A stretch of DNA of 64,000 nucleotides from LMUY01 sp965199555 (GTDB lineage: Bacteria; Pseudomonadota; Alphaproteobacteria; Acetobacterales; Acetobacteraceae). The DNA lies in contig CBDASJ010000009.1 of NCBI GenBank assembly GCA_965199555.1, forward strand, positions 124,001 to 188,000, written 5' to 3'. The first letter of the stretch is position 1, and each line of letters opens with the position of its first letter. The position numbers were made by a program, and so were the translations under genes. Shown here one piece after another: positions 42,406 to 50,567 of this stretch. The notes beneath the pieces were generated by a model that had not been told where the DNA came from, made no database searches, and was given only the letters and a program-made list of their open reading frames with translations.

Positions 42406-43241
42406 ATGTGGACGGTTGAGAACCGCGGTCGGTATGACCGTAGTAGGTTGCGATATCCAAGCGACCTGACGGATGCCGAGTGGTCGCTGACCAAGCCGCT
42501 GATCCCTCGCGCCAAGCGGGGTGGCAACAAGCGGACGGTGGATGTGCGCGAGATAGTCAACGGGCTGATGTATGTGCTGAGCACCGGGTGCCAGTGGGCC
42601 GCGATCCCCAAGGACCTGCCGCCGCGCAGCACGGTTAACTTTTACTTCAAGCGTTGGGAGCACGACGGCACGCTCGACCGGCTGCACCACGCGCTTTACG
42701 TCGCCTGCCGCGAGCAGGCAGGGCGCCAAGCGAGCCCGACTGCGGCCATTATCGACAGTCAAAGTGTCAAGAGCGCGGAAAAAGGGGGATTTCGGACCCG
42801 CCCGGCTTTGATGCGGGCAAGAAAATCAAAGGCAAGAAGCGCCACGTCCTTGTCGATACGCAAGGCTTGCTGATGCAAGCGATCGTACATGCCGCCGACA
42901 TCCAAGACCGTGATGGCGGTGTGCTGCTGATGGCCTCGTTGTTCGGGCTCTACCCGTTCCTGCTCAAGCTCTATGCCGACGGTGGCTACCAGGGACCACG
43001 CTTTCAGGACGGGTTGGCCCACGTCTGCAGCCAGGTCAACATCGAGATCGTCAAGCGATCCGACGTCGCTCGCTTCGTCGTTCTGCCAAAACGCTGGATC
43101 GTCGAACGCACGATCGCCTGGCTGAACCGCTGCCGACGCTTGGCCAAGGATTGGGAGTGCCTGAACCGTAACGCCCTCGCTTTCCTGCGTTGGGCGTCAA
43201 TCAGGCTGATGCTCCGACGCCTATGTCAGAAAACAACATGA
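42406..43241 (+). CDS. IS5-family transposase, two frames (orfA/orfB)
   Basis: DDE transposase. The first frame (42406-42873) has SDLTDAEWSLTKPLIP, the ATPKDLPP-like region AAIPKDLPPRSTV and the first aspartate in AAIIDSQSVKSAE. The second frame continues with GFDAGKKIKGKKRHVLVDTQG, the second aspartate in LYADGGYQG and the glutamate in RWIVERTIAWLNRCRRLAKDWE. The change of frame lies at a run of five A then five G (42779-42788) and requires a -1 shift, the usual programmed frameshift of these elements. The stop codon is inside the right end repeat. Confidence 0.9.
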
Positions 43242-43255
43242 TCTTGGATCGACTC
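43234..43255 (-). repeat. IS right terminal inverted repeat
   Basis: Reverse complement of the left end with one mismatch; followed at once by TAA at 43256-43258. Confidence 0.9.
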
Positions 43256-43542
43256 TAAGGCATTGGCGCGGAGAACGGCCGGGCTCGCCGCGGCTTGCGC
43301 GCTGCCGCCGATGTCCGTCGCTGAAAAGAAGCGCAGCCGGGCGACGTTGGCGATTGCTGCACCAAGCCAAGCAAACACCAGGATCTCGACACGGGCCACA
43401 AAGGCCAGCCTTGACGCCAGCGTCGCTAAATCGGGAAGGGTAAAGGGCTGCCACGCCAACAGGAGCAGCAGTGTCGCCAGGGTTACGGCGACGGCCGCTC
43501 CCATAACGTACGCGACCCTATGCTGTTCCTTCCGGAGGTCGC

Positions 43543-44160
43543 TCACCGGATCAGGTCGGTGGCCCGGGGAAGGGTCGCGATTTCGGGCAGAGCCGCCATC
43601 CGGTCCACCCAGGCCTGCACGCCGGGCCAGCGTGCCAGGTCGAAGCCGCCTTCATCAGCGCGATGCGTGTAGGCGAACAGCGCCAGGTCGGCGATCGTCG
43701 GCGCCGTCCCGACCAGCCACTCCGCCTCCGTCAGCCGCCGTTCCATCACATCCAGCGCTTCGGCTCCCTTCCGCGCGCACTCGGCCAGGCGCTCGGGATA
43801 CCGGTCAGCCTCCCGCCGCCAGGTCATGATGTTCCGCGCGACTGCGATGTAAGGTTCGTGGCTGTATTGTTCGAAGAACAGCCATTCGTGCACCCGCGTC
43901 CGCGCCAATCCCGGCGGCGGCAGCCAGGGCGTATCTTCCGCGAAGTGCAACAGGATGGCAGCGCTTTCGACCAGGATCGTGCCGTCGTCGAGCACGACGG
44001 CCGGGATCTTGCCGATCGGGTTGATGGCGAGGAACGCTGGCGACCGGGTGATGCCGGAGTTTCCGTCCGTCTCCACCCACTCGAACGCCAGGCCAGTCAG
44101 CTGCAGGATTTGCGCCACCTTCCAGCAATTTCCAGACACCGCCATCCCATAGACCTTCAT
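43543..44160 (-). CDS. Glutathione S-transferase
   Basis: A 205-residue GST of the bacterial beta/zeta-like type. KVYGMAVSGNCWKVAQILQLTG is the N-terminal thioredoxin fold with Cys/Ser near the glutathione site, INPIGKIPAVVLDDG the cis-proline motif and LVESAAILLHFAE the ESA motif. The C-half has LVGTAPTIADLALFAYTHRA. The ATG 44160 is preceded by a strong AAGGGGGG site. It formerly headed a unit with the MAPEG gene, now disrupted by the IS, through a four-base overlap. Confidence 0.9.
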   Translation of the reverse strand: MKVYGMAVSGNCWKVAQILQLTGLAFEWVETDGNSGITRSPAFLAINPIGKIPAVVLDDGTILVESAAILLHFAEDTPWLPPPGLARTRVHEWLFFEQYSHEPYIAVARNIMTWRREADRYPERLAECARKGAEALDVMERRLTEAEWLVGTAPTIADLALFAYTHRADEGGFDLARWPGVQAWVDRMAALPEIATLPRATDLIR

Positions 44161-44217
44161 CAAGTTCCCCCCTTCCAGCCCAAGCCGGGCGTTTGCCGTC
44201 GATCTCGCCGGGTTGCT

Positions 44218-44859
44218 CTACTTCGCGAGGACAATGTGCGTGGCTCGCTCTGTCGGAACATGCTCGACTGTCCGATATCCCAGAGCGCGGAGATCAAGGC
44301 CGCTAAAGAGTGCTTCCCCCTGGCCCAGCGCAATTGGAGCGACAGCGAGGTGGATTTCATCCACGAAGCCGGCCCGGACGTATTGCTTCACCGTCTCGAC
44401 GCCGCCACCGATCTTGACGTCCTTTGCGCCTGCCGCTTCCCGCGCACGCAGAAGGGCATCCTCGATGCCATCAGAGACAAAATGGAATGTCGTTCCGCCT
44501 GACATTTTGATTGGCGGTCGTGGATAGTGCGTCAAGACGAATGTTGGCGCGTGATACGGCGGATCGTCACCCCACCATCCCTTCCACTGATCGTCCGGCC
44601 AATCCCCACGCACGGGTCCGAACATGTTGCGACCGAGGATGAACGCACCGAAACCCTCCATTGCGCGTCGGGCGAAATCGTCATCGAGGCCAGTGTCACC
44701 GCCCTCCTTTCCAAGCATTTGCCGGAACGTCCGCGTTGGAAAGAACCACTGGAAGATCTCCTGGCCGTGCAGACCAAGCGGATGATCTAAACTCTGGGCG
44801 CTTCCAGCACCGAAGCCATCGAGCGAGACACCGAACCCGGCGACCTTTACCTTACTCAT
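44218..44859 (-). CDS. Dihydrofolate reductase-like (RibD C-terminal) protein
   Basis: A 213-residue protein of the RibD_C/DHFR-fold group: VKVAGFGVSLDGFGAG at the start, EGFGAFILGRNMFGPVRGDW, THYPRPPIKMSGGTTFHFV and DVKIGGGVETVKQYVRAGFVDEIHL are the family landmarks with NADPH-binding glycines. These lone proteins are usually annotated as dihydrofolate reductase family; folate activity is unproven. It is one of four minus-strand genes with VOC, SRPBCC and ArsR. Confidence 0.88.
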   Translation of the reverse strand: MSKVKVAGFGVSLDGFGAGSAQSLDHPLGLHGQEIFQWFFPTRTFRQMLGKEGGDTGLDDDFARRAMEGFGAFILGRNMFGPVRGDWPDDQWKGWWGDDPPYHAPTFVLTHYPRPPIKMSGGTTFHFVSDGIEDALLRAREAAGAKDVKIGGGVETVKQYVRAGFVDEIHLAVAPIALGQGEALFSGLDLRALGYRTVEHVPTERATHIVLAK

Positions 44860-45366
44860 TCATGTTCCGATCCCTGTTTTACTTCCGGCACGGGCGCGCT
44901 CGATCGCGGCGATGTCGATCCGTCTCATGCCCATCATCGCCTGCATGACCCGCTTGGCCGCATCGCGGTCAGGATCTGCCATGGCCTGCGTCAGCGCACG
45001 CGGGATGATCTGCCAGGACAGGCCGAACCTGTCCTTGCACCAGCCGCACTGGCTTTCCACGCCGCCATTGCCGACGATCGCGTCCCAGTAGCGGTCGGTT
45101 TCCGCCTGGGATTCGGTAAAGACCTGGAAGCTGATTGCCTCGCTGAACTGGAAGCGCGGCCCGCCATTCAGGCCCAGGAAAGGCATGCCCAATACCGTGA
45201 ACTCGATGGTGAGCTCGTCACCCTGCTTGCCGTCGGGGTAGTCGGATGCCGCGTGGTAGCGAGTGCCCACCTCGCTATCGGGAAACACCGAGGCGTAGAA
45301 CTCGGCCGCCTCTCGCGCTCGGCCATCTGCAAACCACAGGCAGGTCGCGATCTTACGCAGGGTCAT
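44860..45366 (-). CDS. VOC family protein (PhnB-like)
   Basis: A 168-residue glyoxalase/bleomycin-resistance fold protein of the 3-demethylubiquinone-methyltransferase-like group. KIATCLWFADGRAREAAEFYASVFPDSE, IEFTVLGMPFLGLNGGP and ISFQVFTESQAETDRYWDA are standard. Substrate unknown. It abuts the DHFR-like gene with no gap and lies 30 bases after SRPBCC. Confidence 0.9.
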   Translation of the reverse strand: MTLRKIATCLWFADGRAREAAEFYASVFPDSEVGTRYHAASDYPDGKQGDELTIEFTVLGMPFLGLNGGPRFQFSEAISFQVFTESQAETDRYWDAIVGNGGVESQCGWCKDRFGLSWQIIPRALTQAMADPDRDAAKRVMQAMMGMRRIDIAAIERARAGSKTGIGT

Positions 45367-45396
45367 ATCGTACTCCTCTCGATCGCAACTTCGTCG

Positions 45397-45843
45397 TCAT
45401 GCCGCCTCGCGGGAGAGATGCCGGCCGAGTTTGTCCAGCGCGCCGGTCCAACCCCATTGGTGACTGTCGCGGGACGTCTCGGTCTGCAGCCGCTCATGTT
45501 TGAAGGTCAGCTCGGTCCCGGTCTCGATCGGCCTCAGTTCGATCACGATCCGGGACTCATGGCCCGCTTCTGCCGGGTCGCCTCCGTCCGTCCAGCGCCA
45601 GGTCATGACCAACCGCGCCGGCCGCACCACCTCGACATACTCGCCACCGGCCTCGTGCTCCGTGCCGTCGAGCATACGGAACCGGACACGGAAGCGGCCA
45701 TCCACCCGCGGATCGCTTTCTGCCAGCAGAACCGGGCCGTCATCCGGTCCCCACCAGCAGCTGATACCGTCCGGCGTCGTCAGCGCATCGAACACGATCG
45801 ACGGCCGGGCCGCGACCCGGCGCACCAAGGTGAGGCTGGTCAT
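45397..45843 (-). CDS. SRPBCC (AHSA1-like) domain protein
   Basis: A 148-residue START-like small domain. ARPSIVFDALTTPDGISCWWGPDDG, GRFRVRFRMLDGTEHEAGGEYVEV and GWTGALDKLGRHL match AHSA1-type proteins that pair with ArsR regulators. Its start overlaps the stop of the ArsR gene by four bases, the arrangement seen in many ArsR-SRPBCC pairs, suggesting a ligand-linked role. Confidence 0.9.
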   Translation of the reverse strand: MTSLTLVRRVAARPSIVFDALTTPDGISCWWGPDDGPVLLAESDPRVDGRFRVRFRMLDGTEHEAGGEYVEVVRPARLVMTWRWTDGGDPAEAGHESRIVIELRPIETGTELTFKHERLQTETSRDSHQWGWTGALDKLGRHLSREAA

Positions 45844-46211
45844 GGCACCCCGCGTCCGGCCTCGGCGGCGCGGGCCTCGGCCTCCATCGCTTCGGCCGTC
45901 GCGGTCAGACGGTCCAGACGGACGGACCAGAAGCGCTCATACCGGCGTAGCCAGGCCATGGCTTCTGCCATCGGCTCCGGGGCAAGCCGGACCGCCACGG
46001 TGCGGCCCTGCTTCGACCGTGTGATCAGCCCGGCACCGTCCAGCACATCCAGATGTTTCATGATGGCGGGCAGTTTGATCGCGAAAGGGCGCGACAACTC
46101 GCTGATGGAGACGCTGTCCTCCCGTTCGAGCCGCGCGAGAATCGCCCGGCGCGTCGGATCGACGAGGGCCGCGAAGGTGCGATCGAGATTGGATACGGGA
46201 AACTTCACCAT
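45840..46211 (-). CDS. ArsR-family transcriptional regulator
   Basis: Winged-helix repressor of 123 residues. FAALVDPTRRAILARLEREDSVSISELSRPFAIKLPAIMKHLDVLDGAGLI is the full HTH and the wing follows in RSKQGRTVAVRL. No ArsR metal-binding CxC in helix 3 is present, so it likely responds to something other than metal. It heads an operon with SRPBCC, VOC and DHFR-like genes and probably regulates it. Confidence 0.9.
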   Translation of the reverse strand: MVKFPVSNLDRTFAALVDPTRRAILARLEREDSVSISELSRPFAIKLPAIMKHLDVLDGAGLITRSKQGRTVAVRLAPEPMAEAMAWLRRYERFWSVRLDRLTATAEAMEAEARAAEAGRGVP

Positions 46212-46242
46212 ATAGCGAAGCTTAGGCAAAGCCGCAGCCGCG

Positions 46243-47217
46243 TCAAGACGGTGAGGTCGTGCCCAAGCTGGATTCCGCCGTCCCGCTTGTCGGATGGAAG
46301 GATGCGGCGTGGTGACCGACCGTCTGGAGCCGAGCCGCCTCGTGCCCGATCCGGGCTGCAAGGTGCTCGCTGACCTGCAGCATGGGCAGCCGCACCTCGG
46401 GGCTGTCGATCAAGCCGGTGCGCCATAGCCAATGCTTGATCGGCGCCGGGCTCGGCTCGGCGAATAGCAGTGGCGGCAAATGGCTGACCGCCCGCCACGC
46501 GGCGAGCGCGCCGGGTCCGTCACCATCACGGAGCAGAGAATGCACGACCGCAAAGCTGCCGGTCGCGACATGCGCGGAGGCGATGATGCCGCCGTCGGCG
46601 CCCTCCATCAGCATGGGATGCAGCAGGGCGTCCTCGCCGGTCAGCACCGCGAAGCCCGGCGACTTGCGCCGGAGCAGGTCGACGGACTGCGCCATGTCAG
46701 CCGAGCAGTCCTTCACGCCGACGATGTTGGGGTGTGCTGCTAGCGCCAGCATGGCGGCGTTGCCGAGGTTCACGCCCGTCCGGTACGGGATGTTGTAGAT
46801 CATGATCGGCCGCGCGGTGGCGTCGCCAAGTGCGAGGAAGTGCCGCACCATGCCCTCTTGGGAGGGCCGGGTGTAATACGGACAGGCGATCAGGGTGCCG
46901 TCGATCGGCCATGTTGCCGTATGCTCCAGTGCCTTGACGAGCTTGCGTGTGTCGCTGCCGGAAAGGCCCAGGAAGATTGGCAGGGATCGTCCGATCGCGC
47001 CGAGTTCTGTGGCAACAAGACTCACGAGACGCTCGGTTTCTTCTTCGTCGAGCGTCAGTCCTTCGCCCGTCGTGGCGGCGAGGATCAGGCCGTCGATCGG
47101 TTCGTCGGCATAGTGCCGCACCAGTCGGCGCACGGACACCTCGTCGAGCATGCCATCGCGAAATGGCGTGATGAGCGGCAGCCAAAGGCCGGTGGGCGTG
47201 GGGTGAGGTGTTGGCAT
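46243..47217 (-). CDS. Dihydrodipicolinate synthase family protein
   Basis: N-acetylneuraminate lyase/DapA-type TIM barrel, 324 residues. PLITPFRDGMLDEVSVRRLV opens it, LAATTGEGLTL is the GTTGE motif, the catalytic tyrosine is in IYNIPYRTG and the Schiff-base lysine in IVGVKDCSADM. Length and motifs fit DapA, but an accessory copy could be a related aldolase. The last 30 or so residues (HHAASFHPTSGTAESSL) extend beyond the usual end. It diverges from the beta-lactamase gene. Confidence 0.88.
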   Translation of the reverse strand: MPTPHPTPTGLWLPLITPFRDGMLDEVSVRRLVRHYADEPIDGLILAATTGEGLTLDEEETERLVSLVATELGAIGRSLPIFLGLSGSDTRKLVKALEHTATWPIDGTLIACPYYTRPSQEGMVRHFLALGDATARPIMIYNIPYRTGVNLGNAAMLALAAHPNIVGVKDCSADMAQSVDLLRRKSPGFAVLTGEDALLHPMLMEGADGGIIASAHVATGSFAVVHSLLRDGDGPGALAAWRAVSHLPPLLFAEPSPAPIKHWLWRTGLIDSPEVRLPMLQVSEHLAARIGHEAARLQTVGHHAASFHPTSGTAESSLGTTSPS

Positions 47218-47496
47218 GGGTCCATCTCCTGTTGTGCCGGAGACGGGACCTGAAGGTGACCCCGTCCGAAGTGTCGGGGTTCAACCTGATCCTACTGCGC
47301 TGCTTCTACTGCGCGCGACGATCCAGGGTGCCCCGCGAGGGGCACTTCTTCGACGTCGCGAGCTTGGTGCAGCGTGTGTTCACATCGGCATCATTCCTGA
47401 TGGGCGTGGGGATCGTCAACGGGAACCTCCTGCGAAGCGCTTGCCGTCGCGATCCTTGCCGCCCAGTTTCGAGCCCAACGATTTGAGGCAGCGACA
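47218..47496. other. 279-base gap upstream of the beta-lactamase
   Basis: Divergent interval between the DapA-like gene and the beta-lactamase. No gene or recognisable operator is visible. GTGCCCCGCGAGGGGCAC at about 47329-47346 forms a GC hairpin. Any promoters here are not recognisable by eye. Confidence 0.4.
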
Positions 47497-48381
47497 ATGG
47501 TGACACGGCGGCAGTGGCTTGGTGGTGCGGCGACGCTCGCATGCTGGATGCGGGCGCGGCAGGCCGTGGCTGCCAACGGTTTCGCGGACCTGCCAGCCGT
47601 GTTCGCCCGTATCGAGGCCCAGCGTGGCGGCCGGCTGGGAGTGGCCGTGCTCGATACCGGAGCCAACCACCGGACCGGCTACCGACAGGACGAGCGTTTC
47701 CCGCTTGGGAGCACCTTCAAGCTGCTGGCGGCCGGCGCCGTGCTGGCCCGTGCCGATGCGAGCCAGGACCGCATGGATCGGCGCATCCACTACGCCCGAG
47801 AGGATCTGGTCACCTATTCCCCCGAGACCGAGAAGCACGCGGGAAGCGACGGCATGACGCTGGCCGCGCTATGCGAGGCGGCGATCACCTTGAGCGACAA
47901 CACCGCCGGCAACCTGTTGCTGGGCGTCCTCGGTGGCCCACAGGGATTGACCGATGACCTGCGCGGTCTCGGGGATACCGTCACACGGCTGGACCGCACG
48001 GAACCGACATTGAACGAGGCACGCCCCGGGGATCCCCGCGATACCACCAGCCCGGCCTCGATGCTTGCCGACATGCAGGCCTTCACGATCGGAGACGCTC
48101 TCTCGGAGACGGCCCGAACGACTCTGCAGGGGTGGTTGCGGCACAACAGGACCGGAGATGCTCGCCTGCGTGCGCAGCTACCCGCTCTGTGGACGGCGGG
48201 TGAGAAGACCGGCACGTCGGAAAACGGCACCAGCAACGATGTCGGGCTACTTTGGCCGCCAAACGGTGCCGCGCCGGTGCTGGTCGCTGCCTACCTCACC
48301 GAAGGCTCGCCCGACGGCACAATCCGCGATGCCGCCTTGGCTGACGTTGGCGCCGCTATCGCTGCCGCTTGGACCGTTTGA
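47497..48381 (+). CDS. Class A beta-lactamase
   Basis: Serine beta-lactamase of 294 residues. All motifs are present: STFK with nucleophile Ser72 and Lys75, SDN at 133-135, Glu169 in EPTLNEA, and KTG at 237-239 followed by TSENGTSND. The N-terminus TRRQWLGGAATL carries a twin-arginine motif, so export is probably by the Tat route. It sits alone between metabolic genes, without an AmpR-type regulator nearby. Substrate range cannot be read from sequence. Confidence 0.93.
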   Translation: MVTRRQWLGGAATLACWMRARQAVAANGFADLPAVFARIEAQRGGRLGVAVLDTGANHRTGYRQDERFPLGSTFKLLAAGAVLARADASQDRMDRRIHYAREDLVTYSPETEKHAGSDGMTLAALCEAAITLSDNTAGNLLLGVLGGPQGLTDDLRGLGDTVTRLDRTEPTLNEARPGDPRDTTSPASMLADMQAFTIGDALSETARTTLQGWLRHNRTGDARLRAQLPALWTAGEKTGTSENGTSNDVGLLWPPNGAAPVLVAAYLTEGSPDGTIRDAALADVGAAIAAAWTV

Positions 48382-48408
48382 CGCTGCTACGAGGTGACCG
48401 GCAACGGC

Positions 48409-48750
48409 TCAGCGTGTTGGCACGAATGCGGTAGGCTGTGCGTGCGGGCCCGAGGCGAGGCGGACGAAGATCCTCTCCTCCTGCCGGATAAATTGCTCGC
48501 GTTGGGCAAAGGCGTAGTTCTCCTGCCCGAGTTTATGTGCCTTCAGCTGCGCGCGATAACTCTCGTAGGCTGCAAGGTCCGCGATGGAGTAGATGCCATA
48601 CGCCGTCGTCGCGGAGCCCTCGTGCGGCGCGAAATAGCCGATCAACTCGGCACCGCATTGCGGAATGACCTGACCCCAGCGGCGAGCGTATTCGTTGAAG
48701 GCGTCGACCTTGTAGGGGTCGATCTCGTATTTGATGACGCAGGTGATCAC
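48409..48750 (-). CDS. NIPSNAP family protein
   Basis: A 113-residue dimeric alpha-beta barrel of the NIPSNAP group. VIKYEIDPYKVDAFNEYARRWGQ and ELIGYFAPHEGSATTAYGIYSIADLAAYE are the family landmarks. Function unclear in bacteria. It lies 72 bases downstream of the PEP-mutase-like gene on the same strand and may share its transcript. Confidence 0.88.
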   Translation of the reverse strand: MITCVIKYEIDPYKVDAFNEYARRWGQVIPQCGAELIGYFAPHEGSATTAYGIYSIADLAAYESYRAQLKAHKLGQENYAFAQREQFIRQEERIFVRLASGPHAQPTAFVPTR

Positions 48751-48822
48751 GGTCGCTGCTCCTGTGTTGCAGCCGTAATGCTGAACCCAGTTCGGTGCGG
48801 AATGCTTCGGTGCCGACCGAAC

Positions 48823-49653
48823 TCACGCCTGACTCCGCATGAGTTTCTGGATTACATCATGCCCGACGACGCCGCTCAGTGCCGCCGGCAGATCTCCTGC
48901 GCGCAGCAGACCGGCAACACGCAGCATCTCGCCATAGGCCGCGCGGGCCAGGACTCCGCCGATGCTGATGCGGCGCACCCCCACCTCGGCCAAACGCTCC
49001 GCACTCAACAAGCCGTCCCGCGGCCCGATCAGCACGTTGACCGGCCTCGGCGCGACCGCCGCGACGACGGTGCGGATGGCCGCCAGACCGGGCAAAGCCG
49101 GCGCGTAAAGGCAGTCTGCACCCGCCTCCGCAAAGGCGACGAGGCGGCGCACGGTGTCGTCCATGTCTGGCCGGCCGTGCAGGAAGTTTTCGGCCCGGGC
49201 GGTCAGCACGAACGGGGTGGGCGCGGCCCGTGCGGCCAGAGCCGCGGCGCGAACTCGAGCCACTGCGTTTTCGAAGCTGCGGATCGGGCTTGCCGGGTCG
49301 GCGGTCGTGTCCTCGATCGTGCAGCCGCACAGCCCGGCAGCTGCGGCCATGCGCACGGTCGTTGCGCAATCCTCCGGCGTGGGGCCGTAGCCATCCTCGA
49401 GGTCGGCCGAGACGGGCAGGTCCGTGGCCGCGACGATATCCCCGGCATTGGCTAGCGCGTCGGTCCTCGACACGGCCGCGACGCCATCCTGGCGGCCGAG
49501 CATGAAAGCCAGCCCGGCCGACGTCGTCGCGATCGCCGGGAACCCCAAGCTCGCCAGCAGACGCGCGCTGCCGGCGTCCCAGGCGTTCGGCAAGGTGAAG
49601 CAACCGTCCTGGTGCAAGGAACGGAATTGCTCGGCTTTCAAGGCTGGGGTCAT
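48823..49653 (-). CDS. Isocitrate lyase/PEP mutase superfamily protein
   Basis: A 276-residue TIM barrel. FRSLHQDGCFTLPNAWDAGSARLLASLGFPAIATTSAG starts the barrel, LPVSADLEDGYG binds Mg2+, GCTIEDTT and LTARAENFLHGRPD follow. The KKCGH of true isocitrate lyases is absent, so a C-P or C-C bond lyase of unknown substrate (oxaloacetate- or methylisocitrate-like) is likely. It diverges from an ArsR-family regulator across a perfect operator-like palindrome. Confidence 0.87.
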   Translation of the reverse strand: MTPALKAEQFRSLHQDGCFTLPNAWDAGSARLLASLGFPAIATTSAGLAFMLGRQDGVAAVSRTDALANAGDIVAATDLPVSADLEDGYGPTPEDCATTVRMAAAAGLCGCTIEDTTADPASPIRSFENAVARVRAAALAARAAPTPFVLTARAENFLHGRPDMDDTVRRLVAFAEAGADCLYAPALPGLAAIRTVVAAVAPRPVNVLIGPRDGLLSAERLAEVGVRRISIGGVLARAAYGEMLRVAGLLRAGDLPAALSGVVGHDVIQKLMRSQA

Positions 49654-49718
49654 GGCGATAACTCCGATTGCGGTTGGTGAGATGGGCGCTCCGGCAGCGT
49701 GATCCTGCCCGTGCGACC

Positions 49719-49744
49719 GATGCTTCGGTCAACGCTGAAGCATC
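49719..49744. promoter_or_regulatory. Candidate ArsR-family operator
   Basis: Perfect inverted repeat GATGCTTC-N10-GAAGCATC, 26 bases in total, in the 136-base gap between the divergent PEP-mutase-like and ArsR-like genes, 45 bases before the regulator's ATG. The spacing fits a dimeric winged-helix protein controlling both genes. Confidence 0.65.
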
Positions 49745-49789
49745 TCCGGTTCCGATCGGCTAGGCTCAGGTTCGACCACGAGGGACCCC

Positions 49790-50494
49790 ATGCTCAGCAC
49801 TGCTGCCCTGGCTGAAACGGCTGCATTGATCGGTGATCCTGGCCGCGCCGCCATGCTCACTGCGCTCATGGATGGTCGCGCTTTGACCGCGACCGAACTC
49901 GCGCGCGCCGCCGGCATCACGGCGCAGACCGCGAGCGGACATCTCGCCCGGCTGACTGCCGCCGGGCTGCTGGCGATGGAGCGGCAGGGGCGGCATCGTT
50001 ATCATCGGCTCGGCTCGCCCGACGTGGCGCAGATGTTGGAAACCATGATGTCCGTTGCCGCCACGCCATCCGCAAGCCGCCCGCGAGAAGTGGTCACCGG
50101 CCCACGCCAGGCGGCACTCCGGCAGGCTCGAACCTGTTTCGACCATCTCGCTGGCGTGCTGGCCGTTGCGATCGCGGACCGCATGATCGCGCGCGGGCAT
50201 GTCGAGTTGTCCGCCGATGGTGGCCGACTGACCGACGCTGGCGCGACATTTCTTGCCGACCTCGACATCGACCCCCGACCTCGCGACAACCGATCCGGTG
50301 CGCTGTTCTGCCGCCCGTGCCTCGACTGGAGCGAGCGCCGACCGCACATCGCGGGCCAAGTTGGAGCCGCACTTTGCCGAGCATGCCTCGATCGCGACTG
50401 GGTGCGCCGGATCGAGGGCAGTCGAGCACTGACAATCAGCCCGGCCGGCCGATCGGCGTTGGCTCAGGCGTTCGGGGCCGGCCTGCTCGGTTGA
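49790..50494 (+). CDS. ArsR-type winged-helix regulator with C-terminal domain
   Basis: A 234-residue regulator longer than plain ArsR proteins. The N-terminal winged helix is LALIGDPGRAAMLTALMDGRALTATELARAAGITAQTASGHLARL-like (residues about 10-75). The C-terminal part holds Cys-rich stretches, FCRPCLDWSERRPHIAG and ALCRACLDRDWVRRI, that could bind metal or a ligand. Probable controller of the divergent PEP-mutase and NIPSNAP genes via the palindrome between them. Confidence 0.85.
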   Translation: MLSTAALAETAALIGDPGRAAMLTALMDGRALTATELARAAGITAQTASGHLARLTAAGLLAMERQGRHRYHRLGSPDVAQMLETMMSVAATPSASRPREVVTGPRQAALRQARTCFDHLAGVLAVAIADRMIARGHVELSADGGRLTDAGATFLADLDIDPRPRDNRSGALFCRPCLDWSERRPHIAGQVGAALCRACLDRDWVRRIEGSRALTISPAGRSALAQAFGAGLLG

Positions 50495-50567
50495 ACTGCA
50501 GAGTCGAACCCGGCCGCGCTAACGCCACCGTGCCGTTGGGTCCCAATATCGAGCGCGGCAATGTGGC

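Larger units (their letters stand above)
42327..43255 (+). mobile_element. IS5-family insertion sequence (929 bp)
   Basis: Ends are 22-bp imperfect inverted repeats: GTGTCGATCCAAGATCATGT on the left and, reading inward from the right, GAGTCGATCCAAGATCATGT, each followed by TG, differing at one position. The flanking TAA at 42324-42326 and 43256-43258 is the target duplication, and TNA duplications with 930-bp length fit the IS1031 subgroup. It carries a two-frame transposase and has landed inside the MAPEG gene. Both ends are intact, so the element is probably recent. Confidence 0.93.
42084..43546 (-). pseudogene. MAPEG family protein split by an IS element
   Basis: Membrane-associated eicosanoid/glutathione-metabolism protein, normally with four helices. 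The N-terminal 96 codons run from ATG 43546 to 43259, and the remaining 80 codons from the target duplication (42326) to the stop at 42084. Removing the IS and one TAA copy joins VLRANA to LLQNTLEQVVFAAG exactly in frame and restores the MAPEG signature NTLEQ, for a 176-residue protein. Its start overlaps the stop of the upstream GST gene by four bases, so both glutathione genes were one unit. Confidence 0.9.

Noticed and set aside
42084..42632. Minus-strand frame running from MAPEG into the IS
   Set aside because: It crosses the IS left end; the part beyond the TAA duplication is not MAPEG sequence.
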